Origin: Stomoxys calcitrans
Taxonomy: Eukaryota; Arthropoda; Insecta; Diptera; Muscidae
Length of the DNA stretch: 64,000 nucleotides
Direction of reading: 5' to 3'
Assembly (NCBI RefSeq): GCF_963082655.1
Contig: NC_081555.1
Coordinates: forward strand, 178,655,442 to 178,719,441
Shown piece by piece: positions 9,736 through 22,390 of this stretch. The translations under genes were made by a program, and so were the position numbers. The notes below the pieces were generated by a model. The model was not told the DNA's origin and searched no databases. It saw only the letters and a program-made list of their open reading frames with translations. Numbering within the stretch: the first letter of the stretch is position 1; each line of letters starts with the position of its first letter.

Positions 9736-12442
9736 ACGCACAAAGAGTGCGTAGAAGGTGCAGTATACACGCTGGCGGATGTATTAGAGAAGTACAAGGC
9801 AGATATTACCGCCTTACAGGAAATGCAATGGACTGGGAATGGCGTCACTACAACACCAAACGGTGACGAACTATACTATAGCTGTCATAACACGAGACAT
9901 GAATTTGGCTGTGGATTTGTGGTTAGTAGGAGACTGAAACACCTTGTCTCCAGCTTTACTCCGGTGGTTGAAAGGCTAACCTCAATCCGCATAAAAGCCA
10001 AATTCTTCAACATCAGCCTTATTTGTGCCCATGCCCCGACGGAAGACAAAGACGAGCAGACCAAGGATATTTTCTACGAGAGCCTGGAGAGAGAATATGA
10101 TCGCTGCCCCACCCATGATATTCAAATCGTTTTGGGAGAATTTAATGCGATGATAGGGAAGGAAGACATTTTTGGTCCAACAGTCGGAAAGTTAAGCCTC
10201 CATGAGATTATGTCAAGTAATGGGTTGAGGCTGATAGATTTCGCCACGGCAAAAAACGTGGTAGTTAGTGGCACCAGATTTCAATATTAAGATATTCACA
10301 AAGCCACATGGCTGTCACCCGATCAAAACACGAGGATAGATGAAGGGCACTCATCCAGCGTTTTAGATGTACGATCGATTCATGGAACGAATATAGATTC
10401 GGATCATTACCTTGTTGCAGCAGAGGTTCGCACCCGTTTGAACATGGCGAGGAAAGTACGATCTCAACATAATCCACTCAACTGACCCAACTGCATGGAA
10501 AATGCCGCGAAATCCGTACTTGGGTACCGGAAGTCTCCTCCAAGAAATACATGGTACGACCAAGAGTGTCGAGATGCTACTGAAGCCAAGAATGCTGCAT
10601 ACATACCCTGCAATCAGTAGCAACGCGCCAGATGAAAAAGAGGTATCGGGAGAAAAGGAGAGAGGAGAAATGTCTATTCCGCAGAAAGAAGAAGTAAATG
10701 GAAAGACGTGAGTGTGAGCGAATTGAGATGTACAGGAGTCCGAATGAAATCCGGAAATTCTACCAAAGATTGAAACATCGAACCGATGGCTTTGGAGCAG
10801 GCACATCCTCCTGCAGTGACAAAGAAGGAAATCTGGTAACTCACACAGATAACATGCTGAGGATATTGAAAGAACATTTTACTCAACGTTGATGGCGAAG
10901 AAGAAACCGCAGAACCAATCCCTGGTGATGGTATAGAATGTTTACCCCCTAATCAGAATTAGGTCCAAGTTACAGTGACCCGACTAAAGAACAACAAGGC
11001 AGCAGGAGCCGACGGGTTACCCGCTGAAATGTTTAAGACCGGAGGCGACACGCTGATAAGGCATATGCATCAGCTTATCTGCGCAATCTGGCTAGAAGAA
11101 CGCATACCCGATGATTGGAACCTCAGCATACTATGTCCCGTACACAAGAAAGGAGACAAGACGGAATGTGCCAACTACAGAGGAGTAAATCTCCTCTCCA
11201 TTGCACACAAGATACTCTCGAGCGTACTGTGTGAAAGATTAAAACCTAAAGTCAATGAGATAATTGGGCCCTATCAATGCGGCTTTAGACCTGGTAAATC
11301 CACCCTGGACCAGTTATTCACACTGCGCCAAATCCTGGTAAAGACCCGAGAAGGACAAATCAACACCTACCATCTCTTTGTTGACTACAAAGCCGTATTC
11401 GATACTCCTTTACGTTCAAAGGTATTTGAAGCCTTGACTGAGTTTGGTATTCCAGCAAAATTAATAAGACTCTGCAGGATGAAACTTGCTGATACGCGTT
11501 CCTCAGTAAGAATGAGAAAGGATCTCTCCGAACCATTTAATACCAAACGAGATTTCAGACAAGGAGACAGCCTATTGTGTGATCTCTTTAATATCCTGTT
11601 GGAGAAGATTCTACGAGATGCAGATGTGAATAGATATGGCACACTAATCACAAGAGAGCACATGCTACTCGCCTATAATGACGACATCGATATCATAGGT
11701 CGGTCACCGGAAGTAGTAACTGCAGCCTTTGAAGGAATCGAAAGAGAGTCAATGAAAATGGGTCTGGCTGGATGGTTTCAACTCCCAAAGAACCTTGCAC
11801 AACCGAGCGGATAAAGAAAGCGGAGAAAGTTGGAAACCACAACTTTGAGACAGTCAGTAACTTTATCTACCTCGGCACCGCCGTAACCGAAACGAATGAT
11901 ACCTGTTTTGAGATTAAGCGAAGAATAATACTGGCAAACAGATGCTACTTTGGACTAAGTAAGCAGTTTAGAAACAAGACCACCTCTCGACAGACGAAGA
12001 TTACACTATATAAGACACTAATACCACCCGTGCGCTGTTATGTGGTTCTGAAGCATGGGTACTTGTGAAAGCAGATGAGGCAGTACTTGGAGTATTTGGG
12101 AGAAAGATTCTTTGAAAAATATATGGAGAATATAGGTGACGTATGAACCACGAGCTGTATGAGCTGTACGACGACGATATCATAGTTACACGCATCAACA
12201 TACAGCGGCTGCGTTGGCTAGGTCATGTTGTCAGAATGGATGAAGAAGCTCCAGCAAAGAAGTCTTTTGAAGGCAAACATGATGGTACACGCAAACCGGG
12301 AAGACCAAAAGGCCGATGGAAAGATCAAGTTGTGGGAGACATCTCGAAACTTGGTGTTAGAGATTTTAGAATGAACGCAGAAGATCGAGGCACTTGGAAT
12401 GTTATTTTACGTTCGGCTAGTGGAATAAATATTCTGCCATAG
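9736..12442 (+). pseudogene. RTE-like LINE pol, decayed (endonuclease, RT, C-terminal domain)
   Basis: A near full-length non-LTR polyprotein is scattered over several frames. The endonuclease begins at about 9740 with ADITALQEMQWTG, which carries the catalytic glutamate. It continues through LGEFNAMIG, where families normally have GDFNA, so a catalytic Asp is changed to Glu. It meets an in-frame TAA at 10288-10290, then still reads HKATWLSPDQNTR and NIDSDHYLVAAEVRTRL. The RT occupies 10975-11814: NYRGVNLLS, the motif A region FVDYKAVFD, RQGDSLLCDLFNILLE and AYNDDIDI at about 11670-11693, where YADD has become YNDD. After two more frame changes the C-terminal part (12143-12442) reads RLRWLGHVVRMDEEAPAKK and GTRKPGRPKGRW. 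This arrangement resembles RTE-type elements whose endonuclease is often annotated as craniofacial development protein 2-like. The element is dead. Confidence 0.8.
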
Positions 12443-13940
12443 CCAATTTAATTTAAAAGTTAAGTATAGCTAAACTAAAAATCAATTGTCTGAAATATTG
12501 GAGTAGTTTTAGTTCCAACAATTGAACATCGCTCTTTGTTTGAGGCCATTCTTTCATGAAAACCTATTTTACTGCTCCAAAACCTATTCATAAAATGCAG
12601 AGTTCTTGCGTTTATCATTATGTCGGCTGTGTTATTGTTATCATTATTTGAAGATATTAAGGAAGCTAATAATATTGTCAATACCCTCCATATTAATTGG
12701 AAAACACACATCAACAACCTCACTCAGTCAGTCACTCACTCACACATTTGAAGATACATACATACATGTGCGAATGTATGTGCAGGATACTACATTTGTA
12801 GAACGGAAGGAATACCTCTTCTATTGGTTTCGAGAGTGACTGAGTGAGTTGAGTGAGTGTCAGCCTAAGATTATATACATTTACAATATGCAGCAATAGA
12901 TAAAGTTGTGCCCATAAAATAATAGACCATTAAATTGGAGACACGACAGAGTTAAGGGGACGGCGAGAAAGACACCAGATAGAATCACCTTTTCAATGTA
13001 CATGGCTCTTCGTGATGGCGTCGATGATGATGATGATAATACCGACAATGGCAACTGGCATGGCTTCTGCGCCTCTGCCTACAATGATGATGATGATGAT
13101 GGTGTCGCTGTTGGTGATAGCGACAACGATGACGTTGGAGACAAAGACGGAAGACACATTCATGCCGGAAGGATAACATGAATAGTATTTTGTTTATATT
13201 AAGTGGCTGAAGCAGTAGCAGAAGGGAAGGGTAAGTGGTTTGCGTGCTTCATCTTCATGCCTTTGTGCTCGTCCAATATGCGTCTTTGGTCAAGTGCTCC
13301 CAAGCTGCTATGCAATAGCATTTGCTATGGTGGCATGGATCAATGCGGAAGGATGAATGAATGGGAATGCTTAAAAGCCAAGCAGCTTTAAAAATGTAGA
13401 TGGACGAGTATGTACGTATATACTTGTAGTCGTAAATTCCATTGTAATAGTTTGCAAAGCTGTCTGAATGGGGTTGAGGTTGTTGTTGGTCGGTGATATC
13501 AGTCCAATTCGCCAAAACAATAGACTCGAAAAGACAATTAAGATGGTATTTGCCATCGACGAAAAAGGATAATGCCTATAAAGAAAAATCTAACGATAGT
13601 TGAGATAGAGCACGTAACATCAGCATCACCACACTACAAGTAGGCCGAATCGTTGAGAGGACATGAAACGACCAAGCATCGAAAACACTCAGAGAAATAA
13701 TGCTACTGCAAAGCAAACCAACGATAGAAGAACACTAACCATATATTTCGAAATTAAAGTTCATATGGCCCCAGAAAGTGCCTTTGGATAACATTGCGTT
13801 TCCAGAGAGTTTAATAAGAAAGTAATACAACTGGACGGATTGCTAGTTAAGCAACTCTCTCCACTATAAAAGAACGTTCGTTTTATCGATCATGGTTTGG
13901 CAATTACCGACTGGAATGTTTTGACGCTCTATGATAAAAT
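12443..13940. other. Unassigned DNA with microsatellites
   Basis: No gene is supported. A CACTCA/GTCAGT tract at 12719-12746 and its near reverse complement (GAGTGACTGAGTGAG...) at 12832-12861 form an imperfect foldback of simple sequence. GAT-type triplet tracts lie at 13020-13040 and 13083-13105; the Asp-rich and His-rich frames of about 60 codons on both strands are products of these triplets. Confidence 0.5.
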
Positions 13941-14240
13941 GCCAGCGTGGCGCAGAGGTAAGTTTGACCGCCTTTGACGCCCAACGCCTGGGTTCAAATC
14001 CCTGCGTCATCATCAGAAAAATGATCAACGGTGGTTATCCCATTACTTATGCTGGCTACATTTTTGAAGTATCCTGCCATATTAAATTGTCCCTTCAAGA
14101 TGGTATCGCTATGTGGCACGCCGTTCGGCATAAAAAAGGAGGCATTCATTGATATGAGAGAAGTATCCCCTGTTTCTAAATGGAATGTTCATGGGAAACC
14201 TAGTTTTGAATTAACTATGATAAAATTGAATTTATGCACT
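13941..14240 (+). mobile_element. SINE1, copy 2 (best-preserved head)
   Basis: GCCAGCGTGGCGCAGAGGTA at 13941-13960 matches the start and A-box region of a tRNA. GGGTTCAAATCCC at 13990-14002 is a good polymerase III B box. The body ('ggtggttatcc', 'gctggctacatttt', 'gccgttcggcataaaaa', 'catgggaaa') continues to about 14240. There is no clear poly(A) tail or target duplication. Confidence 0.75.
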
Positions 14241-14424
14241 AAGAATGAACTAGAGATGTAAGTGTTATGGTCGATATTACTTACAGATAGTGGTAGGAAA
14301 CATGGATATGACGGGCGTTTCATGAAGTAGACAAAACACAAAGTAGACGGTGGCTTGAATACAGCTGTTCTATGTTTGTCCAAGATAGAACATAAAATGT
14401 CCTTTTGAGCAACTGGGCAGTTAA
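14241..14424. other. Short spacer
   Basis: Only AT-rich sequence is seen between the SINE and the next family A repeat. Confidence 0.4.
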
Positions 14425-15492
14425 ACTGTTTTTATACCCTCCATTATAGGATGGGTGTATACTAATTTCGTCATTCTGTTTGTAACTCCTTGAAATATTC
14501 GTCTAAGATCCCATTAAGACTAGCCACGTCCGTCCGTCCATCCGTCTGTCTGTCGAAAGCACGCTAACTTTCGAAGGAGTAAAGCTAGCTCCTTGAAATT
14601 TTGCACAAATACTTTTTTTTGTGTAGGTCGACTGGGATTATAAATAGGCTATATCGGTCCATATTTTGGTATAGCTGCCATATAAACCGATCTCTGTCTT
14701 GACTTCTTGAGCCACTAGAGGGCTAAATTCTTATCCGATTTAGCTGAAATTTAGCATGAAGTAGTTTTTTATGAGTTCCAATAACTGTGCTGAGTACGGT
14801 TGAAACCGATCCATAACCTGATATAGCTGTCATATAAACCTATCTGGGGTCTAGACTTCTTGAGCCACTAGAGGACGCAATTATTATCCGATTTGGCTGA
14901 AGTTTTGCATGAGGTGTTTTGTTATGACTCTCAACAACCGTGATAAGAATAGTTCAAATCGGTCCATAACCTGATATAACTGTCATATAATCCGATCTTT
15001 GGTCTTGACTTCTTGAGCCTCTACAGGAAGCAATTCTAATCCGATTTGGCTAAAATTTTGCATAACGTGTTTTGTTATGACTTTCAACAACTGTGCTAAG
15101 AATAGTTCAAATCGGTCCTTGACCTGATATAACTGTCATATAAACCGATCTGGGGTCTTGACTTCTTGAGCCACTAGAGGACGCGATTATTGTCCGATTT
15201 GGCTGAAATTTTGTACAACTGCTTCTGTCATGACCTTAAACATACGTGTCGAGTACGGCATGAATCGGTTCATAGCCTAATAAAGCTCTCCTATAAACCG
15301 ATCTTATTCAGTCCCTAAAGTGCGCAATTCTTACTAAATTTGGCTGACATTTTACACAATGACTTCTACTATGGTCTCTAATATTCAGTTCAATTATGGT
15401 CCGAAATGAATCATAACATGATATTGTTCCAATAACAGCAATTATTTTCTTTTATCCTTTGTTTGCAAATTAAACACTCTTTTACTTGTTTA
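14425..15492 (+). repeat. Family A repeat, tail eroded
   Basis: The head 'gtttttataccctccattatagg' is followed by the 'cgtccgtccatccgtctgtctg' region and about five subrepeats of 145-155 bp ('atagctgccatataaaccgatc', 'cttgacttcttgagccactaga', 'ttatccgatttggctga'). It ends with 'ctcttttacttgttta' near 15490. The GGTGG inverted end and the CG-rich palindrome have been lost to decay. Confidence 0.8.
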
Positions 15493-17319
15493 ATTTGTTA
15501 ATTTCATTGCTCCCTAAAGTATGCTTCAATTATATGTCAAAATTTCCTTTTAAAATTCATGCTTTCTTTGAGTGTAATAATCACTCGAAAGAATATGGCC
15601 ACAACACTTCCTTTGTCGTTCATTGTATACATCCAGTGCGTATAAGCTACGGAAGTGAAAGAAGAAGATATACGAAAACCCTTACAACAATGGACGATGA
15701 CGACGCAATGTTACATTTCTAAAACAATAAAATGCGAGGCATAAACTATTGCTAATACTTTAACGTTCACCGACACATAATGCTGGACCGGCACAGCCTC
15801 AAACTTGAACATAACTACACATCTACACACACACACACACACACATCTATGAGGTATCACATATGTGATGCATAGACATGTGATGGGTTTTATGGGATAT
15901 CGACATATATGGCCGGCCCATGTATTGGAATTAACCACTTCCATCCATGAGAGAGAGAGAATGACTTGACATGCGGTTGTCCATGTTTGCTGCTGCCGTT
16001 TGGTATTTTTGGCATGGCATCCCATCAAAATTTACAATAGGTAAAAATGCCCATGTCGGGTTGGATAGATACATTCCAAGCTTATCTTGTTGTGTGATGT
16101 TGATGATGGTGATGTGGATGCCTATGTCGTTGTTGTTGTTGTTGCTGCTGCTGATGATGTTAAAAATCGAAGAGGATTTTTGTTGTCCTTTATCTTGTTT
16201 CTAATTCATTGGATCGCAAAATATGTCGTGTTCACCTTAATTGGGGAATACAAACGACAGCACTTGAAGCCCCAACAGCACACTCTTCAGCAGTCAGAGC
16301 CTGAATGTTTCAAAGCAGAGTAATGCCAAACATGTGTTTGCAATATTCCACCCTTCGGAAGGTGAAGTAAGTAAACCGAAAATTCGAACATTTTACTCTA
16401 GCCCATGTCTCTACACATCCTTGTGATCCTTGTCAAATTCTTTAGCTATTCTTTGACCATGTCTTCCATGAATGTTACACTGCTGTCGCTGTTCTCCTAC
16501 TTGCGTTGCTCTAGAAAGGTACCCAATTAGAAAAACAACAATGACATCATTGTGGAGTCATTCGATTTCATCCATTCACCCATACGTTATGTCGTCCATA
16601 ACTTCTTGGTCCCTTATGTCTCCTTCTACGGTTGGCAAATGGGAGCTGGTTGTTGCATATGTATGTGCATGCAACATTGCTTGTGTTAGTGTTCAATTAA
16701 CCACATATGCTAAGCTCAATCATGTGTTTTAAAACTTTGTTATTAACGTTTAGTTTATGGGGTAACATTCATGAGCAGCATTTTACAGCTTTCTGTCATG
16801 CCATAAAATTCTATGTTTTCATGGTTTACGGGTAAGGAGAATGCTGGGATTATTGGCGTTTATATACTTTAATTTGTTTATTCATCGTTTTCAATTGCTT
16901 TTGTCGCCAGAAATTAGTTCAAGTTGGCTGATTGACTTTTTTCTAAACTGGGTCACGGAGGAGAACAATTTAAACAGGCACTAACATGCTCAGAGAATGA
17001 GTTTCCATCAAAAAATAAACAATAAGCAAGTTTGAAGTTTCCTCTAGCCAGTGACCGGCTGTGGGAAAAAGGGATACTCGGAAATTTCTTCTTTGCAGAC
17101 ACCAGATCAATAGAGTTCGACTCAAGGTTTTCATGCCTTTATCTAATTTGTATAAAAAGGTACGTTGACGGTATGTCTAGAAGTAGAGAAGAGGGTACTT
17201 GAAATCATAACTGCAACATAACAGTGAGTGACAATGGCGTTATCGAATATCAAGACGATTATGGAAATCATCATCTTTCACTTTATTTAACCAACTTTAT
17301 TTATTTAACTCGCATTTCC
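15493..17319. other. Unassigned DNA with CA microsatellite
   Basis: (CA)n lies at about 15826-15846, a short GAGA tract at about 15951-15960, and a TGTTGT/GCTGCT triplet tract at 16125-16155. No coding region is supported; the 105-codon minus-strand frame at 15711-16028 crosses the CA tract and has no motif. Confidence 0.45.
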
Positions 17320-17650
17320 TAACGGCGCAGAGATGAGCATGTCCGCCTATGGTGTTGAACGCGTGGGTTCAAATCACGGCATGAACATCAGAAAAATTTC
17401 GCTTGCTACAGTTGTAAGGTATCCTGCCAAACTTTTCTACGAAGTGGTGTAGCGACATGTTACCTAGCGGCATCCCTTTCGGACTCGGCATAATAAAAGA
17501 TGTCCCTTATCATTGAGCTTAAACTTTAATCGGACTGCACCATTGGAGCAAGAACACTATCCCCTGTTCCTTAATGGAATATTCATGGGATATTTGGTAA
17601 TACTTGCATTTTAAACTTGGTTCCCAAAAGTTACTTTTCTTGTAAGCAGA
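17320..17650 (+). mobile_element. SINE1, copy 3
   Basis: 'aacggcgcagagatgagcatg' (A-box region) at about 17321, 'gtgggttcaaatcacggc' (B box) near 17363, then the shared body: 'catcagaaaaattt', 'gtaaggtatcctgcc', 'tttcggactcggcataataaaa', 'ccccttccttaatggaata'-like sequence and 'tcatggga'. This is one of the longer copies. Confidence 0.75.
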
Positions 17651-18180
17651 ATTACTTGCAGAATGCCAACATAATCAAAAGAATTCGCCCTCATTGCCGG
17701 GCGTATGTCAATTGAAAAAAATTTCGGGCGTATGTCAACTGTGGAAAAATTTCAAATAACAAAATTTTAAATCATTGATGTTGCACAACCTTAAGTAACC
17801 TTAAAGTAAATGATTCAAGGGATCAATGGATGATTATATGGCCGACTACCCACCCCTTACATCATTCATAACAAGAAGGAAACATACCACATGCGCTCTA
17901 GCTTATGTAACCCTTTTTTGGAATTTTTTTGTTTATTCGAAGATTATGTATGCCATTATTATTCATTTTTGACTTTAACAATGTAGTCTTACAACAATGA
18001 ATGTCTTTCTAAAAGACAATAGCAATATGTGCTAAAAGGATAATACAGTGGTTACAAAGGATATAAAACCAAATATTTGCTTGAAGGTTTTTTAAAAAAC
18101 AAAAATAATAATAAACAAAGTTGACCTATGAATATTTATTTTCGAAAATTAAAGAGCTTTATGTATAGCGCAAAAGCACA
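17651..18180. other. Unassigned AT-rich DNA
   Basis: Nothing is recognised except a short direct repeat, CGGGCGTATGTCAA, at about 17698 and again at about 17727. Confidence 0.4.
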
Positions 18181-19310
18181 ACAATATAAATATGGATATC
18201 AAATTCGTTTTCTAATCTCAAATACCTTTCATTTAAACCCCTTATTGCAAAAGTCGGCAAATATGTCCGGTTTAGGGTATGGGCTCTAAAAACTATCCAC
18301 ATCGAGATCCACTCCCTTTAAGATCCAAAATTGTCACGGTGAGCAAATATATCCTATTTGGGCGTTGTTATGGGGGAGGGACGTCCCCAAGGCAGTTGGT
18401 CCCGAAAATTGACATCAGATTTATAATTTACTCCCAAATACCTTTCATTTGAGCCCAACATTTCGATAGTCGCCAAACATGACCGGATTCAGGGGTGTTT
18501 TGGGGGATGGGGCTGCCGTTAAGTGAATTGGCCCTGAAAAAATATATATCAGATTCGTGTTCTACTCTAAAATACATTTTATTAGAGCCCCATATTGGAA
18601 TAGTCACCAAATATGTCCTATATGGGTGGTCTTTTGGGGGTGGGGTGGCCCCATAAACACTTTTTCCCGAATATTGATATCAGATTCGTGCTCTACTCCC
18701 AAAGACCTTTCATTTGAGCCTCATATTGCTATTGTAGAAAATTTTTCCTCTTCGGGGGTTGTTTTTGGAAGGGGCTGCCCCCCATACTATTGGTTCCATA
18801 TTTGGATATCAGATTCGTATTCTACAACTAATTACCTTTTCTTTGGGCCCCATATTGCCATGATCAGTAAATAAGTCCAGTTTGGCGGGTGTTTTGCGGA
18901 AGGAGTGCACCCCCAGAAACTTAGTCCCACATTTGGATACCAAATACGTATTCCACTCGCAAATATCTTTCATTTGAGTCCTATATTGCCAAGGTCGGTA
19001 AATATTGTATGTCCGATTTAGGTTGTGTTTTCGGGGTTGGGGTGGTGGTCCCCCAAATACTTAGTCCTACAATAGGAAAGCAGATACGTTTTCTACTCTT
19101 AAATACCATTCATTTGAGTCCCATATATTCATGATTGCTCCATATATATATTTGGTAAGTTTTGGGCGTGGGCTGCCCCCTAGGTATCTCATCCGAAATT
19201 TGGTTACCAAATTTTTATTTTTAGGTTACTTTAAGAGAGAACACAACATTTCGCTTAAATCGCACCACCCATCACCGAGATCTGGCGTTTCTGAAAATTT
19301 GGGTAAGGGT
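18181..19310 (-). repeat. Family C repeat, minus-strand arm
   Basis: About seven diverged subrepeats of roughly 130-145 bp are defined on the plus strand by 'aaataccttt catttgagccc' and 'gatatcagattcgt' variants and 'ggggtgg...cccc' blocks. Near 19200-19310 lies the family head in reverse ('aaatttggttaccaaattt', 'cgcttaaatcgcaccaccc', 'tctggcgtttctgaaaattt'). The same head occurs in the opposite orientation at about 22400-22512, making this one arm of a large inverted pair. The inner end joins an RTE fragment directly. Confidence 0.8.
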
Positions 19311-19797
19311 CTTCCCGGTTTGCGTGTACCACCATATATGACTTCAAAAGACTTCTTTGCTGGAGCTTCTTCATCCTTTCCGACAACATGACCTAGCCAA
19401 CGCAGTCGTTGTATTTTGATGCGTGTAACTATGCTATCGTCGTCAGACAGCACGTGGTTCATACATCGCCTATATTCTCCATAATCGCAAATTGGTCCAT
19501 ATATTTTACGAAGAATCTTTCTCTCAAATACTCCAAGCACTGCCTCATCTGCTTTCAGAAGTGCCCAAGCCTCAGAACCATATAACAGCACGGTTAGTAT
19601 CAGTGTCTTGTATAGTGTAATCTTCGTCTGTCGTGAGGTGGCCTTGTTCCTAAACTGCTTACTTAGTCCAAAGTAGCATCTGTCTTCGCTTAATCTCAAA
19701 ACTGGTGTCATTCGTTTCGGTTATGGCGATGCCGAGGTAGTTAAAGTTATTGACTCTCAAAGTTGTGGTTCCCAACTTTCTCCATTTTCTTTATCTT
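19311..19797 (-). pseudogene. RTE-like LINE fragment, C-terminal part, minus strand
   Basis: On the minus strand the frame reads CYFGLSKQFRNKATSRQTK, TVLLYGSEAWALLKADEAVL, RLRWLGHVVGKDEEAPAKK and GGTRKPGRP. It is clearly the same element type as the pseudogene at 9.7-12.4 kb (corresponding to 11812-12310). This copy is better preserved across the YGSEAW region but is cut exactly after GRP, where family C sequence begins. The beginning, near 19797, matches the 'aagaaa...ggagaaagttgg' stretch of the other copy. It has neither endonuclease nor RT catalytic motifs. Confidence 0.85.
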
Positions 19798-21430
19798 AGT
19801 ATCAAATAAAAGGGCTTAAGGAGTAGAGTACGGACTGATATTGGCCACATAAAGTCAAGTATCTTAGCATCCAATTCTCCTTAAAATACAATAAGCGGGC
19901 CTATAATCTGATCATAATATTTTGGTTTTAATTAAAGTCATTTAGAAGTGAGGACCAGAGAACAGCAGCAATCCACATTAAAAATGAATGCACACTATAG
20001 ATATGAAGCGAATGGCACGCCCACACCTTATACCAGCAATCGTTGTTCACGCTTACTCTCTCTCAAAGACCCAAAACATAGAATACTCCTTTAAATTCGT
20101 TGAGCTATTGTAACTGTTTTTGCCGATGAATATAAAAAGATTGTCAATCATAATTTGCATTTTAAGCAATAATCATGATGGCTCACATTGAGAGCAACTG
20201 AATAGAAGACAAACACACGCAGCTACCTTTTTAATGTTATGAGAGCTAAGCTTAATTTCGTGCTTTGTAATAGCTTGGGTTAAGAAAAAAATGCAGGTAA
20301 GTCTGTCACTTTTGAACAGATGGAAACAGGCAGCAAGTACGACACTGATAAAAGCAATGCTCATCCAAAAACAAAAAAAAGCAAGTGCAAAAAAACAACG
20401 TAGTATATCTATTCCGCTCAACAAAATTTCATGTCTCTTTCCTCTGCTTGCTTTGGCTTCATATGACACTCATCTGTGTGGTTTTCTTTTGCAAACCACA
20501 CGCGATGTACTTCGACCAAATTGACAATCACATCCACTGAACGAGTACTAAAACTTTCGCGCATCTTTCACTCTACTGTATATGGGCGTGTATTTCTGGC
20601 TTACTTTGTTTTTATGTGGCATGCGATACAGACAATTGCTTTGACCAAAGGTCAGATGCAGTTCTCTGGTGAGGACATTAAGATTTTAGATCAAGTATCA
20701 GTAGAGAGCTAATTCGAGGAGTGGTTTACGATCAGCCATTAAAATTTATAAGCATTCAGACCGCGAAGAACCTATGAAGGCTTGTAAATATTTCGTCTTT
20801 AACTCAGAGAAATAAGTTTTCTGATATCAGCAAATACTTTTTGCTGATTTTATAATTTTTTTTAACTTCTAAACAATATTTAACGCATTTCCTACATATT
20901 AATTTACATTTGTGACAAAATAATAATTTCATAAAAATATCGGTATCTGTTCAAGTATGGCCGATATTTTTTAACATTCCGATATCCTAGTCAATAAAGA
21001 CTTCTCATTGTCTGAGTCGCTCTTTGAAAAAATTATAGTGCCACTTTTGTGTGTGGAGGTAGCGATTCTTGTCAAGCTTCATAGGTTAGCAAGCTCGTTG
21101 CGGTCCATAGGACCGATCGCCGCGGTCCATAAGTCTGAATCGGTGAATAACCTGATTAGCTCCCATGTTAACGATTTTCTGTTTTAACGCCTTGTGCCTC
21201 TAGAAACCGACATTTTTATTCGGTTGCGCAGAAATTCTGCACGCAAAGTACAACTATCCAACAAAGTACATTTTGGGTAAACTTTTAAGATTTATATAGG
21301 AAAGATTTGTTGTACATATACTGAACAAATTTTTGTCCCAACTTTAAAGATTTGAGCCGAAGATGACGAAATTTATTTAAGGACACTTAAATTTTCACAG
21401 TTTTTAAGATACAATCCCTTTGGTAACAAA
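19798..21430. other. Unassigned DNA
   Basis: Nothing recognisable apart from AT-rich sequence. A weak trace of family A phrases ('tgaatcggtgaataacctgatta', 'cctctagaaaccgacattttta') lies at about 21130-21250. The frames at 20173-20712 have no motif. Confidence 0.4.
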
Positions 21431-21745
21431 AGTCCGTTTGTGACGCTGAACGCCTGGGTTTGAATCTTGGCGAGAGCATCAGAGGCATATTCAACGCTAG
21501 TTATCTTCTCCTAATGTTGGCGGCATTTGTGAGTTCCTTTGCCATGAATAGAAGCCATGTAAAGACTCCTTCTCAAAGATGTGCCGGCACTCCGTTCGGA
21601 AACGGCTATAAAAAGAGCTCCCTTATCATTGAGTATAAATTTAAACCAGGCAGCATTCATCAGTATATGAGAAGTTTGCCCCTGTGCCTTAATAGTATAT
21701 TCATGAGCAAATTTGCACTACAGTCCTTTTTTGCAAGAAATCTGC
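21431..21745 (+). mobile_element. SINE1, copy 4
   Basis: The first part of the tRNA-like head is missing. The copy begins 'gtccgtttgtgacgctgaacg' and keeps a B-box-like 'ctgggtttgaatct', then 'ggcgagagcatcag', 'ggcggcatttgtga', 'ctccgttcggaaacggctataa' and 'agtttgcccctgtgccttaat', ending about 21745. Confidence 0.7.
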
Positions 21746-22390
21746 TTTAACATTTTCTCAATATTTTGCTATCATGTCTAAAGAATTCTACTGCATTCAC
21801 TGTTCAAAGACAATGTTTAGCCGCAGTTAAAAAGAAATATTTCTTTTTTTTTTCATAATATCGCGCACACTTCAGACAAATATAAAAACATTTTGTAACC
21901 AGCCTAGGATCGGACACGTATTGCGTACTACATCCCAACAATGTATTTGTCGATTGTAAAGGACACAAATGTGCGTGTGTGTGTGTTAGGACCTTGATAT
22001 CCGCAGAGTATTTTCTTCTTGTCAATTCACATGGAAAAGCCATTTTTCGTTTATGTGGCGTATTTTGATATTGGCGTTCATTTAAAGTCTGGCCTGTCAT
22101 CGTTATAACCTTTCAACGATACAAAATGGTTACAATATTATTATCGGACCTCTATTGTTGTTCTTGTTGTTGCCGAATCTAGCGTACAAAGCTACAGAGT
22201 AGCATTGTAAACAATCAAATAAAGCAGATGTGTTTTAGACACATTTTTATTGGGGTGGAGTGATAAATTTGTACACAAATCGATTTGTGACCAAGATTTC
22301 AGTGGAAATAAAATTTCGAGATATCTTCGTATCGTGATGAAGACATTGATTAACGATTTCTTTGCTATAAAAAATTGTTTGTTTGTTTGT
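21746..22390. other. Unassigned DNA
   Basis: AT-rich, with a short GTGT tract near 21973-21988 and a TTGTTG tract near 22155. No gene is supported. The (GTTT)n tract at 22374-22392 leads into the family C repeat. Confidence 0.4.

Noticed and set aside
12719..12861. CACTCA/GTCAGT foldback as a transposon
   Set aside because: Both arms are simple sequence; the inverted match is expected from low complexity.
13941..14010. Functional tRNA genes at polymerase III boxes
   Set aside because: A and B boxes are followed by the same SINE body in several copies, and the heads do not fold convincingly as full tRNAs.
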